Below are positions 31,850 through 43,615 of a stretch of DNA of 64,000 nucleotides, piece by piece. Position 1 is the first letter of the stretch. Every line of letters begins with the position of its first letter. The notes below the pieces were generated by a model. The model had not been told where the DNA came from and ran no database searches. It saw only the letters and a program-made list of their open reading frames with translations. Position numbers and translations under genes: made by a program. The stretch is from Simmondsia chinensis (Eukaryota > Streptophyta > Magnoliopsida > Caryophyllales > Simmondsiaceae), in NCBI GenBank assembly GCA_018398585.1, contig JAGTTD010000010.1, forward strand, positions 6,961,501 through 7,025,500, written 5' to 3'.

Positions 31850-34072
31850 TGTTAGAAACAGTGCCCTGAAATCAAGATTTATTCCGGATATATTATTTTA
31901 ATTAATAAATAAAATGGAAGTTTCAGTCGTTTCCTAGTTAAATTCGTGTATGTGAGCATTTATACTGCATGTGATTTTCTTTCGGAAGGCATCCATGAGA
32001 TGGGTGCAGTCCTTAGACTACAATTTACATATTTGTTCCAAGTGGTTCATGAGACTAAACCACAGATAGACTTGGAACAAATGATATAGATTGTTGTTTG
32101 AAAGACTCGTAGTCGAAGACAAGTCTAGACCACTTGTATGTTAAGACTATAACGAGACACTTTAGATGGCTTGTCTTGGTCATGTGGATGGAGATCCAAA
32201 AGTGTTAAGTTAGTGTGTTGACACACTGAGTTGGACCATGTGGGTTACTTATTTCTAGACAACTATCGGAGATGAGTGATTCACATAGTACTGTTTGAAC
32301 GATGACTCTAAATCCTGAGGGTATTCTGGACTTGTGCATGGAGCGTTAGTTGCTTTGGTGTACTATAAGTAAGGTCTAAAACGAAGGGCTAAAATTTCAC
32401 GTACACTGGGTAGCGGGGTGAAGTGTGACAAGGATCAGGTATTCAATAGGGAATCTACAGTTTCTTATGAGATACAGATGTCCCCTTAGTTGATTCACAA
32501 ATGTTTGAATAGTTCAAAAACTTTGGCCAAAGTATTCCAAGTGTTTGACATTTGGAATTTATACTGTAAATATATTCAAGTATAAGTGAATTATTCAATG
32601 AAGGGCGAGTCGGTAATTAATGAAGAAGCTGTGAGAAGGATAATGGTAGTAGTTATATTTATCCTTTGTCATGGACATCTGGTAGATGGGTTGTTGTCAT
32701 CAATACAGTATATTAGGGAGATATCGAATAAATAATTTAAGTCTGGAGTGCAGTGAGATTTATTTAGTGGAATTAAGTCTCATTAAATGGTAATTAAATT
32801 AATATCATGAGATAATTTAATTTAACCCGTTTGGAGCTAGATTGAAATTGTCCCCGAGGTCCCCACGCAAGCCTCTGTATTTTATTGCCATTGGAAAAAT
32901 ATTAAAGAATTCATGAGATGAATTATTTATCCATACGATGGGTAAATTAATTTTGCCAAATATTATTCATGAGATGAATAAATATTCAAAATTATAAAAT
33001 AAAATAATTTTTGAAAATTATAATTCATAAGATGAATTTTTACATGTGAGAAACAAAGCAAAACAAAAAAAAAAAATCGCATTTAAACCTGCATAGTGCG
33101 ATCCGTGTATATCAGATCCAACCAACCAGCGCGCGACACGTGGACGCCCACTGGGATGATCTGCGTCCCCACGCAGGGACCAATCGCGTGCCGCCATGTG
33201 TCACTCGTTTTGAATTTAAAATTAATGTGATTTTGAACAGTACCTAAAACGACGCATTTTAACGTTGTTTTGAACTAAACGCTGCATTTTGGACTTAAAA
33301 CTAAAATTTATTTTGCGCATCCCAAATCAAAATTTTTCGTTTTTTCGCTCCAGAATATTTCTATAAATAGTGGGGCTAATTCCGAGGTTTGGTAATCGAG
33401 TTCAAAATAATTCTTGAGGGTTTCTGAAATTATTTCAGAGATCCAGTTTAATATTTTTCGGAGCCCACCCTCCACGCAGTTCGAGGTCATTGCGTAGAAG
33501 GTCTCAGGGTCTCGATTTTGAAGAATATTATTGTCTTTCTGGTTTTCTTTATTATTGGAGCAATTCCGGTTATGTTCTACTTTCTTTATTCTTTTTCACT
33601 TTTCTATTTATTTACAATATTCGTTGTTATACCTGTTTAAGTTTATGTATTGTTATGAATGTATTAGAGTAAAAGACATGTAGTTCTAAATTAAGAATTT
33701 AGATCTGTTGATTTAAATTATGAATTTAAGTCGGTAGATTTAAAATTATGAATTTTAAATCAACCCTAGGTTTAGAGTTATGAATTCTAAACCTGTTCCG
33801 CTGCGTAATCTTTAGGGAGAATTTTTGAAATTCATCCCAATAAATGGTATTAGGGCAGAGGGTTTATAGAGATAAACCTATTCCCGGGAACTCTCGCACT
33901 TGAGGTGTCCCGAAGCGTGACTCTCCGACCGGGGGCTTAGGTAGAGAGAAGAGTCTCCTACTCTAAGTGCTCTAATAGGTGCCTATTGTTGTGACCATAG
34001 TTAAGAACTGTGAACCCAATAGTCGGCATCAGAGTTTATTTTTCAACAAAATTCATATGTTTTTTCCCTATA
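31850..34072 (+). repeat. Left LTR of the inner copia, with hairpin palindromes
   Basis: A 2223 bp LTR similar throughout to 41374-43615. TATAAATA lies near 33361. Palindromes with 3-nt spacers are frequent: 32908-32924 (AATTCAT stem, GAG loop), 32925-32947 (ATTTATCCAT, ACG), 32963-32981 (TTATTCAT, GAG), 33022-33038 (AATTCAT, AAG), 33685-33703 (TCTAAATT, AAG), 33710-33732, 33737-33761 (GATTTAAAATT, ATG, perfect 11 bp) and 33768-33794 (AGGTTTAGAGTT, ATG). Confidence 0.92.
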
Positions 34073-34074
34073 AT

Positions 34075-34089
34075 TGGTATCAGAGCCAG
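34075..34089 (+). promoter_or_regulatory. Primer binding site of inner copia (tRNA-iMet)
   Basis: TGGTATCAGAGCCAG, two to three bases after the left LTR. Complementary to the 3' end of initiator-Met tRNA. Confidence 0.92.
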
Positions 34090-35942
34090 TCTCTGATTAC
34101 ATTCATAATATACATGACTAGGTATAATAAGATCAAAATAAATAGATTTGCGATTTAATAAAATAGAGATTTTATTAAGAAGGAAAGTTAGTTTAATTTG
34201 TTGGTTTGATTTAAATTGCTTAAATCAGTAAAGAATTAACAGTTAATTCAAATTATCGTTTGTATTTGTGATTTAAATTGTTAAAGTAGCTAATTATTAA
34301 TTAGATTGTTTTAAAGTATCAATTTAAATTGTTTAAATTGGTTAAAAGAGTTAATAGTTAACTAGATAGTTTATGAGGATGATTTAAATTGTTTAAATCG
34401 TTAACGAATTAATCATTAATTCGAAATAACCTATAAATTTGTGATTGTGTTGTTCGTATAATAAGATTATACGTTCTCAGTCATGATTTACGAAATCAGA
34501 TAAAATTAATCTGGTAAGATTAGATTTAAATATATTTTTTTTATATTGGATGAAGTTGATCTAATTGGATTATATTTAATTATTTTATACAAAATCGGAT
34601 AAAGTTGATTTAATGAAATTAAATTCAATTTATTTTCAAATTAAATATTTTAATTTTAAAATTTAAAAAAAATTTCTGACCCGTTTTGTCAGCGTCAGGC
34701 TGACGCTGACGTCAGTTGCTGATGTCAGCATCAATAAAAAAAATTATTTTATTTTATTTTTTTGGATGTTAAGACGTCAATACTGATTTACATAATAATT
34801 AAGTTAATTGTTTTATTAACCAATTTATTTATTAGAATGAGATTCTAAATTAAATTATGAGATAATTTAAGTTGTAAATCAGTGTATTTTAAATAAAAGT
34901 TATTTGAAATTATTTAGGAATAAGATTTTGAAATAGACTATAAGATAGTCTAAGTTAACTTTAATTTTTTAAATAAAAGTTAAATTTTTTTAATTAAATT
35001 TTAAGATTCTAAACTAGACTATTGGATAGTCTAAGCTTGTTTAACTTTAGAATAAGATTTTAAAATAGACTATGAGATAGTCTAGGCACAAATCGCTACT
35101 TTTTTTAAATAAAATTATTTTAATTTGATTTTGGAATTAAATTTTAAAAAGTAGATTATGCGATAATCTAAATTAAATATTGGTATTATTTGAATTAAAA
35201 TTAATTAATTAATTTTATTGATTGGTTTTGGAATGAGATTCTAATGTTAGATTATGAGATAATCTATACCGTAAAATAATAATATTTTGATTAAATTAAT
35301 TAGTTAATTTTGGTTAATCTTAGAATGAGATTCTAAAGGGGATTATGAGATAATCCAGGCTGTAAATGCAAGTTAATTAAAAACCACTAGTTGTAAAAAT
35401 CAAGTGGGAGCGAGTTTTCAATTGTTGTAACCTTACGGTCTCCATTACCGGTCTAGCAGTGTAGTAGATCGATAGACCTCCCCGCGAAGGATGTCGGTTT
35501 GCAGATTATAGGGTTAGACTTCTGTAGGATAAACCAAAGTGCAAAGAAGCGATGCGACCACGTTGTCGTGGAGTATTTCGTGTATTTGTATGGAGGTTTA
35601 GGTAATGGTTTACACTTGACTAGCATGATGCATTAGCCTCCCCGAGGAGCTCTGTTGTGTCGTGTTAGAGACTAAGGTAAAGTGGTGAGTTAATCATGTT
35701 TAGTAAGGGTTACAAGAAAAACAGATTAATTGAGAATAGTTCTCACCTGAACCAGCTTCGTGCGACCCCGCTGCCGGGGAGTAAGGAGTGGTGTGTTTGG
35801 GTCATCATTGTATGCATAATAGTACAATTTGGTGGATATCTGACTTATTGTGTATGCTAAATTGAAAGAAAAATATATCACTGCATTATACATGACTCAT
35901 ATAAGATAGTTACACGATTGTTTGCATTTACAATATTTTGAA
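34090..35942 (+). other. Untranslated leader of inner copia: chain of short hairpins
   Basis: No coding sequence before the gag ATG at 35943. From 34208 to 35356 it is packed with palindromes, mostly with 3-nt spacers. Examples: 34233-34249, 34320-34340 (CAATTTAAA, TTG), 34381-34399, 34405-34423, 34455-34473 (CGTATAAT, AAG), 34608-34624, 34689-34709 (TCAGCGTCA, GGC), 34705-34729 (GCTGACGTCAG, TTG). A seven-member series of NNNNTAT-GAG-ATANNNN type lies at 34851, 34934, 35015, 35066, 35152, 35248 and 35340. The stretch 35400-35800 is less repetitive and contains two CCCCGC.G.GGAG-like motifs. Confidence 0.85.
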
Positions 35943-36920
35943 ATGGCTGCGACTAGTGCACTTCATTCAATTCTGAAAGATAATGCTTTAACTGGACCGA
36001 ATTACTTTACCTGAAAAATGAACCTGGACATAATATTAATACATGAGGGTCATAAGTTTGTTCTCACTGAAGCTCGACCTACGGTGCTCGCTAATAATTC
36101 TGCAGTTGCTGTTAAAGAGCGTTATGAAATCTGGAATAAGGCTAATGAGTTAGCCAGATGCTACTTTTTGGCCTTTGTGACTAATGTACTCAAGCATAAG
36201 ATGCTTGAGATGGAAACAACAGCTAAGATAATCAAACATTTAAAAGAAATGTTTGGTGGTCAAGATAGGGCAGCTAGGCAAGAGCTGATGAGGAAGCTCT
36301 TGAACATGAGGATGTCAGAAGGGTCCCTAGTTCAGGAGCACGTCATGAAAATGATAGCGTGCTTTTTTGAGTTGGAGATTCTGGGTGCTAAGATTGATAG
36401 TCAGTCTCAACAGGACATCATCCTCAGCTCACTATCCGGCTCTTTTACTCAGTTCAGGCTGAACTACACAATGAATAATAAGGATTATTCATTACCTGAG
36501 ATGATGAAAGAGCTACAAGTAGCAGAGGGTGTTATGCGAGCCAAGGGGAGTGTCCACTGGACTCAGGTATCGAGAACTAGTGGAAGCAAGCAGAATAAGG
36601 GACCGACTGGAAAGAAAGGTAAAGGCAAGGTTGCTAGTGTAGCAACTAATCCTAACAAAAGGCCAGCAAAAGAAAAGTGTCACTTTTGCGGAAAGATGGG
36701 CCACTGGAAGAGAAACTGCATAAAATACTTGGCTACATTTCCTGCAAAGGCTGCTAAACCATCTGGTGAAGGTATGTTGATATCTCACTGATTTGAGTCT
36801 TGTGTAGTTGTGAGTTCACCAGATTCCTGGTGTGTGGACTCGGGTTCAACTAACCAAGTCTATAATATGTTACAGGGGCTCAGGCTAACCAGGAGGCTAC
36901 ATGATGGGAGCTGTACCTGA
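35943..36920 (+). pseudogene. Copia gag and protease start (inner element)
   Basis: Gag starts at ATG 35943 with MAATSALHSILKDNALTGPN. It has one TGA at 36012-36014, exactly where copia gag has its conserved Trp (NYFT-stop-KMNLD). From there it is open to 36788: UBN2-type gag core (KIIKHLKEMFGGQDRAARQE, SEGSLVQEHVMKM, SQSQQDIILSSLSGSFTQF), a basic linker, and the CCHC knuckle CHFCGKMGHWKRNC near 36680. A TGA at 36789-36791 is followed in the same frame by SWCVDSGSTNQVYN, the aspartic protease DSG motif (about 36835). The frame decays near 36920. Two point nonsense changes and no frameshift in this part indicate modest age. Confidence 0.92.
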
Positions 36921-37305
36921 CAACTGAAGGCGATACAAGAGTGGCAGTCTTAGTAGTAGGAGCATTAGCTTAGTCTTCAGTGTTAAGAGTTTTTTTTTTT
37001 TTTTTTTGTTTTAAAAGGTTTTGTTTATTTGTACCTGTATGGGACAGGAATTTGATTTATGTGGTTTGAAGAATAATAGTTATTAATTTTTTTTTATATG
37101 GTTGTGAACCTTTATTTCGAGAAATATAATTTTTATTTACTAAGGAACGTGTGTTTATGATTTATTGATGTTGTTTTTTCCTTACATATGTGAACAATGC
37201 GAAACACTTAGAGAAAGTTTTTTTGCAAGTAAGCTACAAAACAAAAACAAAAGTATTAAAGGAAAAATGACAATAATTCTGAATAGCTACACAACTTAAG
37301 TCATA
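36921..37305 (+). other. Deleted and degraded pol region of inner copia
   Basis: Weak remnants of GAG-pre-integrase sequence (GDTRVAV, then FVPVWDRNLIYV-like) are broken by poly-T and stops. Integrase and the first part of RT, several kilobases in a normal element, are absent. Confidence 0.55.
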
Positions 37306-38104
37306 GTGGGAGCATTAGATGCGCCTACTAATAGGAACAAGAATGTTCCAGGTACACGAAAGCTTAGGTGTAGTGGGAGGGTTGTCAGGACACCTAACAG
37401 GTTCATAGCGGGAGCCTTAGAGGTTGACCGTGGCATTGAATCTGATCCTTTTAGCCACTATGAAGCAATAAAGTGTTCTAGTTTTGTGCAATCGGTTGCT
37501 CAAATCATGCATGTACAAATGATATTAGGAGAGAGTAGTGACTTTCTTAGTGTTGTATGTCAACGATATACTACTAATTGAGAATGATGTAGGGGTGTCG
37601 CTAGCTGTAAAGACTTGATTGTCATGATAGCTCAATATGAAAGACATAGAAGGAGCCAGCTTTACTTTTACAATTAAGCATTTGCGAGGTTGTAAGAGTA
37701 GGATGTTGGGTCTTTCCCTAGCCACTTATATTGACAAGATGTTCTCAAGGTATAGCATGGAGTCCCTATCTCTTTTGAGTAGTGTTCTAGGACACCTCAA
37801 TAAGAAGAGCAATTGAGGAATATTTCATATGCTTTAGCAGTGGGAGCCTCTGGTATGCCATATTGTGCACGACTTGATGTCTGCCTTGCTATGGGATAGT
37901 ATGCAGGTGTTAGTCTAATTTGGGTCCAATGGACTAAGTGGCAGCGAAATATTTTCTCTAGTCCTTGAGAAGAACTAGTGATCCTATGCTGATCTTTCAA
38001 GGTGATAAGCTGGTTCCAGTTGGTTATACTGACTTAAGATTTTCAGTCAGATTAATATGATAGACGTTCGACGTCTAAGTATGTCTTTACCCTTGGAGTG
38101 GGAG
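37306..38104 (+). pseudogene. Copia RT C-terminal part and RNase H remnant
   Basis: Segments in order: RCSGRVVRTPNRFI with DPFSHYEAI (linker before RT, 37360-37470); then LYVNDILLIENDVGV (37553-37600), where the catalytic YVDD reads YVND; DMKDMGEASFTLGI-like and LRGCKSRMLGLSLATYIDKM (37640-37745); degraded LCYA..YQ..QGDKLVPVGYT (to 38030); and a final YVFTLG at the hAT insertion. The frame breaks repeatedly. The rest of RNase H (IADFTI) and the 3' end lie at 41218-41373. Confidence 0.85.
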
Positions 38105-41100
38105 TAGTGGTGGCCATGGGCCAGGTCGGACCGGGCCGGGCCGGGACCGGCCCGAGACCAGGCCCGGGCCTGGCCCGGCCTTTTTAACTAAATTAAAAAA
38201 AAATTAAAAAAATACATTGTCGTTTTATACTAAAATTATTGTAATTCATTGATAAATAATATGAGATATAAATATATTTCTTTCCAAGTATACATGTTCA
38301 AAAAAAATAATACTAAATATATGTAATAAATAAAATACAATATACAACAAATAATTATCAAAAAAATATCAATAAATAAATAACGTATCAAATACAAATA
38401 TAAAGTTGGAGCCTAATATTTAAAAATACAAATTTATTTATCAAAAAATATAAAGTTTGACATATGGAGTGTGCGGTCATCTTTTGACGTAAATATTTGA
38501 AAGTAAATAATTAACATACAAAAGTCTTGAATCTTGATATCAGTCATATCGGGGGGTTTCTACGCCATCATTTGACGTATCAGTTGTGCAGTCGTCTTCT
38601 TCATCGCTCGATGAATCCATCTTCATTCTCTGTTGATCTCTTGCCTCAGCTAGCAGCCAATCCTTCAAGCACACGGACATCTCCAAGCTCGACGGCGATA
38701 GCTTTGCCCTCTTCGTTCCAAGCAACCTGCCACCAAGACTAAAAGCACACTCCGATGCTACTGAAGACACCGGACAACTTAGTATATCACGTGCCATGGT
38801 GGAAAGCACGGGATATTAGGTTTGGTTTGTGTTCCACCATTGTAAAAGGTCAAAATGCGGGTTGGCCGGCGGCCCGAAAATATGGACCAACGGTGTCCGC
38901 AAGTAATAATCTAGCTCGTCACATGAAGTGGGGGCTACTGCAGGCGTAAATTGCTCCAACAGCTTCCACGAATATGATATGTGTGAACTACTTCCACTAG
39001 ATATGGAAGATCCTACTGCAGTAGTACTAGGATTATTAAATGATAATTTACGAGAATACTCAAAAAATAAATTATGCAAGTCGTTATCGACATCGGCAAT
39101 GAATGTGTCGACATTAAGAATAGGATGCAAATATTTAAAAAAATATTAGCAAAACAAGTTGAAACCCCCGCGTTTACAACGAGGGTCTAAAATAGTTGCA
39201 AAGCAATAAGTAAGAGGTAGTTCAGAAAAATATTTGGCAAACTTTTCTTTCATTGCCGTAATCGATCCGAACAAAATGAGGTTGGATTCATTACCCACCA
39301 TCCAATTTACAATATCAAGCAATGTTGATATTGCTTGAGGCATGGTCGGATAGTAGCAACCCGAAAAAAATATTGTCGCGTCTTTAAACATGCTAAAAAA
39401 TTTACAAATTTCATCTATTGTCTCCCAATGTATACCGTCCAGGTTGTAATCGCGTCATTCTACACGATTTTCCTGGGCGAATTCCATCAGAGCGTCTTTG
39501 TATGGTAGAATGCGCTCTAACATTACTACCGTAGACGACCACCTAGTTTTGGAGTCTAATTTAAATTGTTTATATTCTACGTTATGCAACCTACATACAT
39601 TTTTAAATCTTTTTTTCCTAGCGACGGATGCTTTAATTGATATTATTACAGATCTTAAGGTGGCAAGGGATACGTCTATAAGATCTAAACCATCCATTAC
39701 CATTAAATGTAAAATGTGACAGATGCAACGAATATGAAAACATTTCCCACCTAACATGGGTCTCATTTTCTTAATTAAATGTGCTACGGATGCAGTGTTA
39801 TTGGAAGTATTGTCAAACGTAGTACTGAAGATACGTTGTTCTATGCCCCAATCGCGGACTGCCGGCATAATCGCACCCGTAATTACCTCGGCAGTATGGG
39901 GGCAATCTAAAAGCTCAAAATGAATTATTCTCTTCTGGATGATGAATTATTCATCGGTCCAGTGTGCCGTTATGCACATATGAGCTTGGCCGGGTTTGGA
40001 CGTCCATACGTCCGATGTCAACGAGAACATGCTCGTGTTCGTCGCAAAAAGTGTATGTATCCCAATTTTAATATTGTGGTACAACGTAAAAGCGTCCCGC
40101 TTTACGGTGTTCCGAGGAATCCTCACAATGGCGGGGTTCACATTTTGTTGGAGGTAGTCGACGAAATGTGGGTTTTCGCCGGTACTAAAAGGCCTTTCAC
40201 TCAAAATTACATATTTAGCTAGCCCCCTACGGTTGCTCTCCTGAGAGAACCTAAAATTAGCAAGTGCACCGGTCACTTGCTGTACTAAACGTTGTTGGCT
40301 CTTTTCTGGGAATTGCTCGGGGTGGCACCTAAGTATATGTCTATTTAGTGTGCCAGTCCTACTGCCGGGTTGATGGCTAAAATTCTTAGGTGGGTTACAT
40401 AATTTACAGGTTGCTTTATTAGTTGTCTTATTAAGGGTAAAGGGCTTCCATACCCCATTAGTTGTACGCCTACTAGTCAGGGTACTAGTTTCAGGCTGGG
40501 CATCGGTGGTGGGGGTGGGTTCCTCATCAGTTTGTGAGTCTCCAACCCCACCAATACCTGACTCATGATAATCTTGTGGTTGTGAAAAGTTATAATCTAT
40601 GCTATCATCAGTGTATTGGGGTGTTGGGTCTGGTTGTATAAAAGCTCGTTCTTCAGTATCAAGTAAGACAATTCTAGTCCTTTTAGGGATTCTGGGTGGC
40701 CGAGAAGAGCTAGAACTAGCACGACCGGCTCCAGATGATGATGAAGAGTTGTGTATCATATTAGTATAAATGATTATTATTTATAAAATGCAAGTAGTAA
40801 TGCAAATTAAATAACTAAAAATGCGAATAAAAAAAATTACAATACTAAAATTACCGAAACGAGAGAACAATGAAATTCACACTTCAGCCAAATACTTTAC
40901 GAACTTCGAACTTTAGAACACAATTTTGCAATTAGCAAATTAAAGAAGATGGGAGATGATGAATGTATAGAGAGAGAAAAGAGAATTGAAGATTTTGTGA
41001 GAAAATGAGTTGGGGAGGTTTAAGTATTGATAGAAAAAAAAAAGAGCCGTTGGCTCTGTACAACAAAAGAGCCGTTGGCTGCCCGGCCCTGAAAAAATTA

Positions 41101-41209
41101 GGCCCGAGACCCGGCTCGGCCCGCTACAGTGCCATCCGGGTCGGGCCGGGCCATAAACGGGCCGGGCCGAGCCGGTTTCTGGGCCGACCCGGCCCGTTGG
41201 CCACCACTA
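38105..41209 (-). mobile_element. hAT transposon, nearly complete
   Basis: The 3105 bp element has an exact 8 bp target duplication AGTGGGAG (38097-38104; 41210-41217). Terminal inverted repeats start TAGTGGTGGCCA on both ends, followed by GC-rich subterminal runs of GGCCCGGCC in otherwise AT-rich DNA. A single transposase gene is on the minus strand. It lies in the RNase H region of the inner copia. The perfect duplication and an unshifted transposase frame suggest that it is the youngest large insertion in this nest. Confidence 0.96.
38540..40759 (-). pseudogene. hAT transposase, one frame with four nonsense codons
   Basis: From ATG at 40757-40759 to the stop at 38540 the frame holds 740 codons without a frameshift. 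Stops occur at 39947 (TAA), 39455 (TGA), 39146 (TAA) and 38816 (TAA). Domains: Ser-rich N-terminus (residues 1-20); BED zinc finger about 110-155 (WKPFTLNKTTNKATCKLC ... LNRHILRCH); catalytic core with LTSDVWTS (first Asp), TTFDNTSNNTASVAHL (second Asp) and RWSSTVVMLERIL; then ATILDPRCK; and the C-terminal hATC dimerisation region (DILSCPVSSVASECAFS, GRLLGTKRAKLSPSSLEM, CLKDWL). It resembles the ZBED/RICESLEEPER group of Ac-like transposases. It cuts and pastes hAT DNA in the nucleus. At least the TGA fits a C-to-T type change (TGG to TGA). Confidence 0.95.
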
Positions 41210-41217
41210 AGTGGGAG

Positions 41218-41373
41218 CCATTGGTGAGGGAAATGTTAAGCAGTATTGTATTGCTGACTTCACAATATAGTAATTGTGCTAACTAAGGGTTAGATTCAGT
41301 AGATTTTTGGTTCAAACTTAAAAGGGGTGGGTATGGACTTTGTCATAAATTGGATTTAGGACAAATGGGAGAT
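41218..41373 (+). other. 3' end of inner copia interior with polypurine tract
   Basis: Continues the RNase H remnant (QYCIADFTI) after the hAT, then untranslated DNA and the polypurine tract GGACAAATGGGAGAT before the right LTR. Confidence 0.75.
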
Positions 41374-43615
41374 TGTTAGGAACAACGTCCTGAAATCCAA
41401 ATTTATTCTGGATATATTATTTTAATTAATAAATAAAATTGAAGTTCCAGTCATTTCCTAGTTAAATTCGTGTATGTGAGCATTTATACTGCATGTGATT
41501 TTCTTTCGGGAGGCATCCATGAGATGGGTGTAGTTCTCAGACTACAATTTACATATTTGTTCTAAGTGGTTTACGAGACTAAGCCACAGATAGACTTGGA
41601 ACAAATGATATGGATTGTTGTTTGAAAGACTCGTAGTCGAAGACAAGTCTGGACCACTTGTATGTTAAGACTATAACAAGACACTTTAGATGGCTTGTCT
41701 TGGTCATGTGGATGGAGATCCAAAAGTGTTAAGTTAGTGTGTTTGACACACTGAGTTGGACCATGTGGGTTACTTATTTTTAGACTACTATCGGAGATGA
41801 GTGATTCGTATAGTACTGTTTGAACTAAGACTCTAAATCCTGAGGGTATTTTGCACTTGTGCATGGAGCGTTAGTTACTTTGGTGTACTATAAGTAAGGT
41901 CTAAAACAAATGACTGAAATCCCACGTACACTGGGTAGCGGCGTGAAGTATGACAAGGATTAGGTATTCAATAGGGAATCTACAGTCTCTTATGAGATAC
42001 ATATGTCCCCTTAGTTGATTCACAAATGTTTGAATAGTTCAAAAACTTTGGCCAAAGTATTCCAAGTGTTTGACATTTGGAATTTATACTGTGAATATGT
42101 TCAAGTATAAGTGAATTATTCAATGAAGGGCGAGTCGATAACTAATGGAGAAGATGTGAGAAGGATAATGGTAGTAGTTATATTTATTATTTGTCATGGA
42201 CATCTAGTGGAGGGGTTGTTGTCATCAATACAGTATATTAGGGAGATATCGAATAAATAATTTAAGTCTGGAGTGCAGTGAGATTTATTTAGTGGAATTA
42301 AGTCTCATTAAATGGTAATTAAATTAATATCATGAGATGATTTAATTTAACGCGTTTGGAGCTAGGTTTAAATTGTTTCCGAGATTCATACGCAAGCCTC
42401 TGTATTTTATTGCCATTGAAAAAATATTAAAGAATTTATGAGATGAATTATTTATCCATACGATAGGTAAATTAATTTTGCCAAATATTATTCATGAGAA
42501 GAATAAATATTAAAAATTATAAAATAAAATAATTTTTGAAAATTATAATTCATAAGATGAATTTTTACATGTGAGAAACAGAGCAAAAAAAAAAAAAAAA
42601 AAAAAAAATCGCGTTTAAACCTGCACAGTGCGATCCGCGTATATCGGATCCAACCAACCAGCGCGCGACATGTGTTGTGAGCTGGGACACCCACTGGGAT
42701 GATCCGCGTCCCCACGCGGGGACCAATCGAGTGCCTCCGCGTGTCAAGCGTTTTGAATTTAAAATTAACGCGATTTTGAACAGTGCCTAAAACGATGCGT
42801 TTTAACTTTGTTTTGAACTAAACGCTGCATTTTGAACTTAAAACTGGGATTTATTTTGTGAGTCCCACATCAAAAATTTTCATTTTTTCGCTCCGGAATA
42901 TTTCTATTAATAGAGGGGCTTATTCCGAGGTTTGGTATTCGAGTTCAAAATAATTCTTTAGGGTTTCTGAAATTGTTTCGGAGATCCAGTTTAATATTTT
43001 TTGGAGCCCACCCTCCGGGTAGTTCGAGGTCATTGTGTAGAAGGTCTCGGGGTCTCGATTTTGAAGAATATTATTGTCATTCTGGTTTTCTTTATTATTG
43101 GAGCAATTCCAGGTATGTTCTACTTTCTTTATTCTTTTTCGATTTTCTATTTATTTACAATATTCGTTATTATGCCCGTTTAAGTTTATGTATTGTTATG
43201 AATGTATTAGAGTAAAAGGCCTGTAGATCTAAATTAAGAATTTAGATCTGTTGATTTAAATTATGAATTTAAGTCAATAGATTTAAAATTAAGAATTTTA
43301 AATGAACCATAAGTTTAGAGTTATGAATTCTAAACCTGTTCCGCTACGTAATCTTTAGGGAGAATTTTTGAAATTCATCCCAATAACCGGTATTAGGGTA
43401 GAGGGTTCATAGAGATAAACCTATTCTCGGGAACTCTCGCACGTGAGGTGTCACGAAGCGTGACTCTCCGACCGGGAGCTTAGGTAGAGAGAAGAGTCTC
43501 CTGCTCTAAGTGCTCTAATAGGTGCCTATTGTTGTGATCATAGTTGAGAACTGTGAACCCAATAGTCGGCATCAGAGTTTATTTTTCAACAAAATTCATA
43601 TATTTTTTCCCAACA
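41374..43615 (+). repeat. Right LTR of the inner copia
   Basis: A 2242 bp repeat of 31850-34072 with scattered substitutions and small indels. The TATA box reads TATTAATA here. The hairpin at about 43223-43247 has a perfect 11 bp stem (AGATCTAAATT) that is damaged in the left LTR. Ends CCCAACA. Confidence 0.92.

Larger units (their letters stand above)
31850..43615 (+). mobile_element. Inner Ty1/copia element with 2.2 kb LTRs, carrying a nested hAT
   Basis: The LTRs are 31850-34072 and 41374-43615, both beginning TGTTAG; the second ends CCCAACA, and in the first this end is altered to CCCTA. The near-TSD is AAAGT (31845-31849) and AACGT (43616-43620). The PBS is at 34075 and a polypurine tract (GGACAAATGGGAGAT) precedes 41374. 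The interior has gag, a protease start, a large deletion that removed integrase and most of RT, then RT/RNase H remnants split by a hAT. It is inserted in the LTR of the minus-strand copia, whose sequence resumes at 43616. Confidence 0.93.

Noticed and set aside
32081..33000. CRISPR-like array
   Set aside because: The short repeats are palindromes of varying sequence with no constant repeat-spacer pattern, in a plant retrotransposon LTR.
33490..33672. ORF in the copia LTR (and its copy at 42973-43215) as a gene
   Set aside because: It is present in both LTRs because they are duplicates; the hydrophobic peptide is from T-rich DNA and has no family resemblance.
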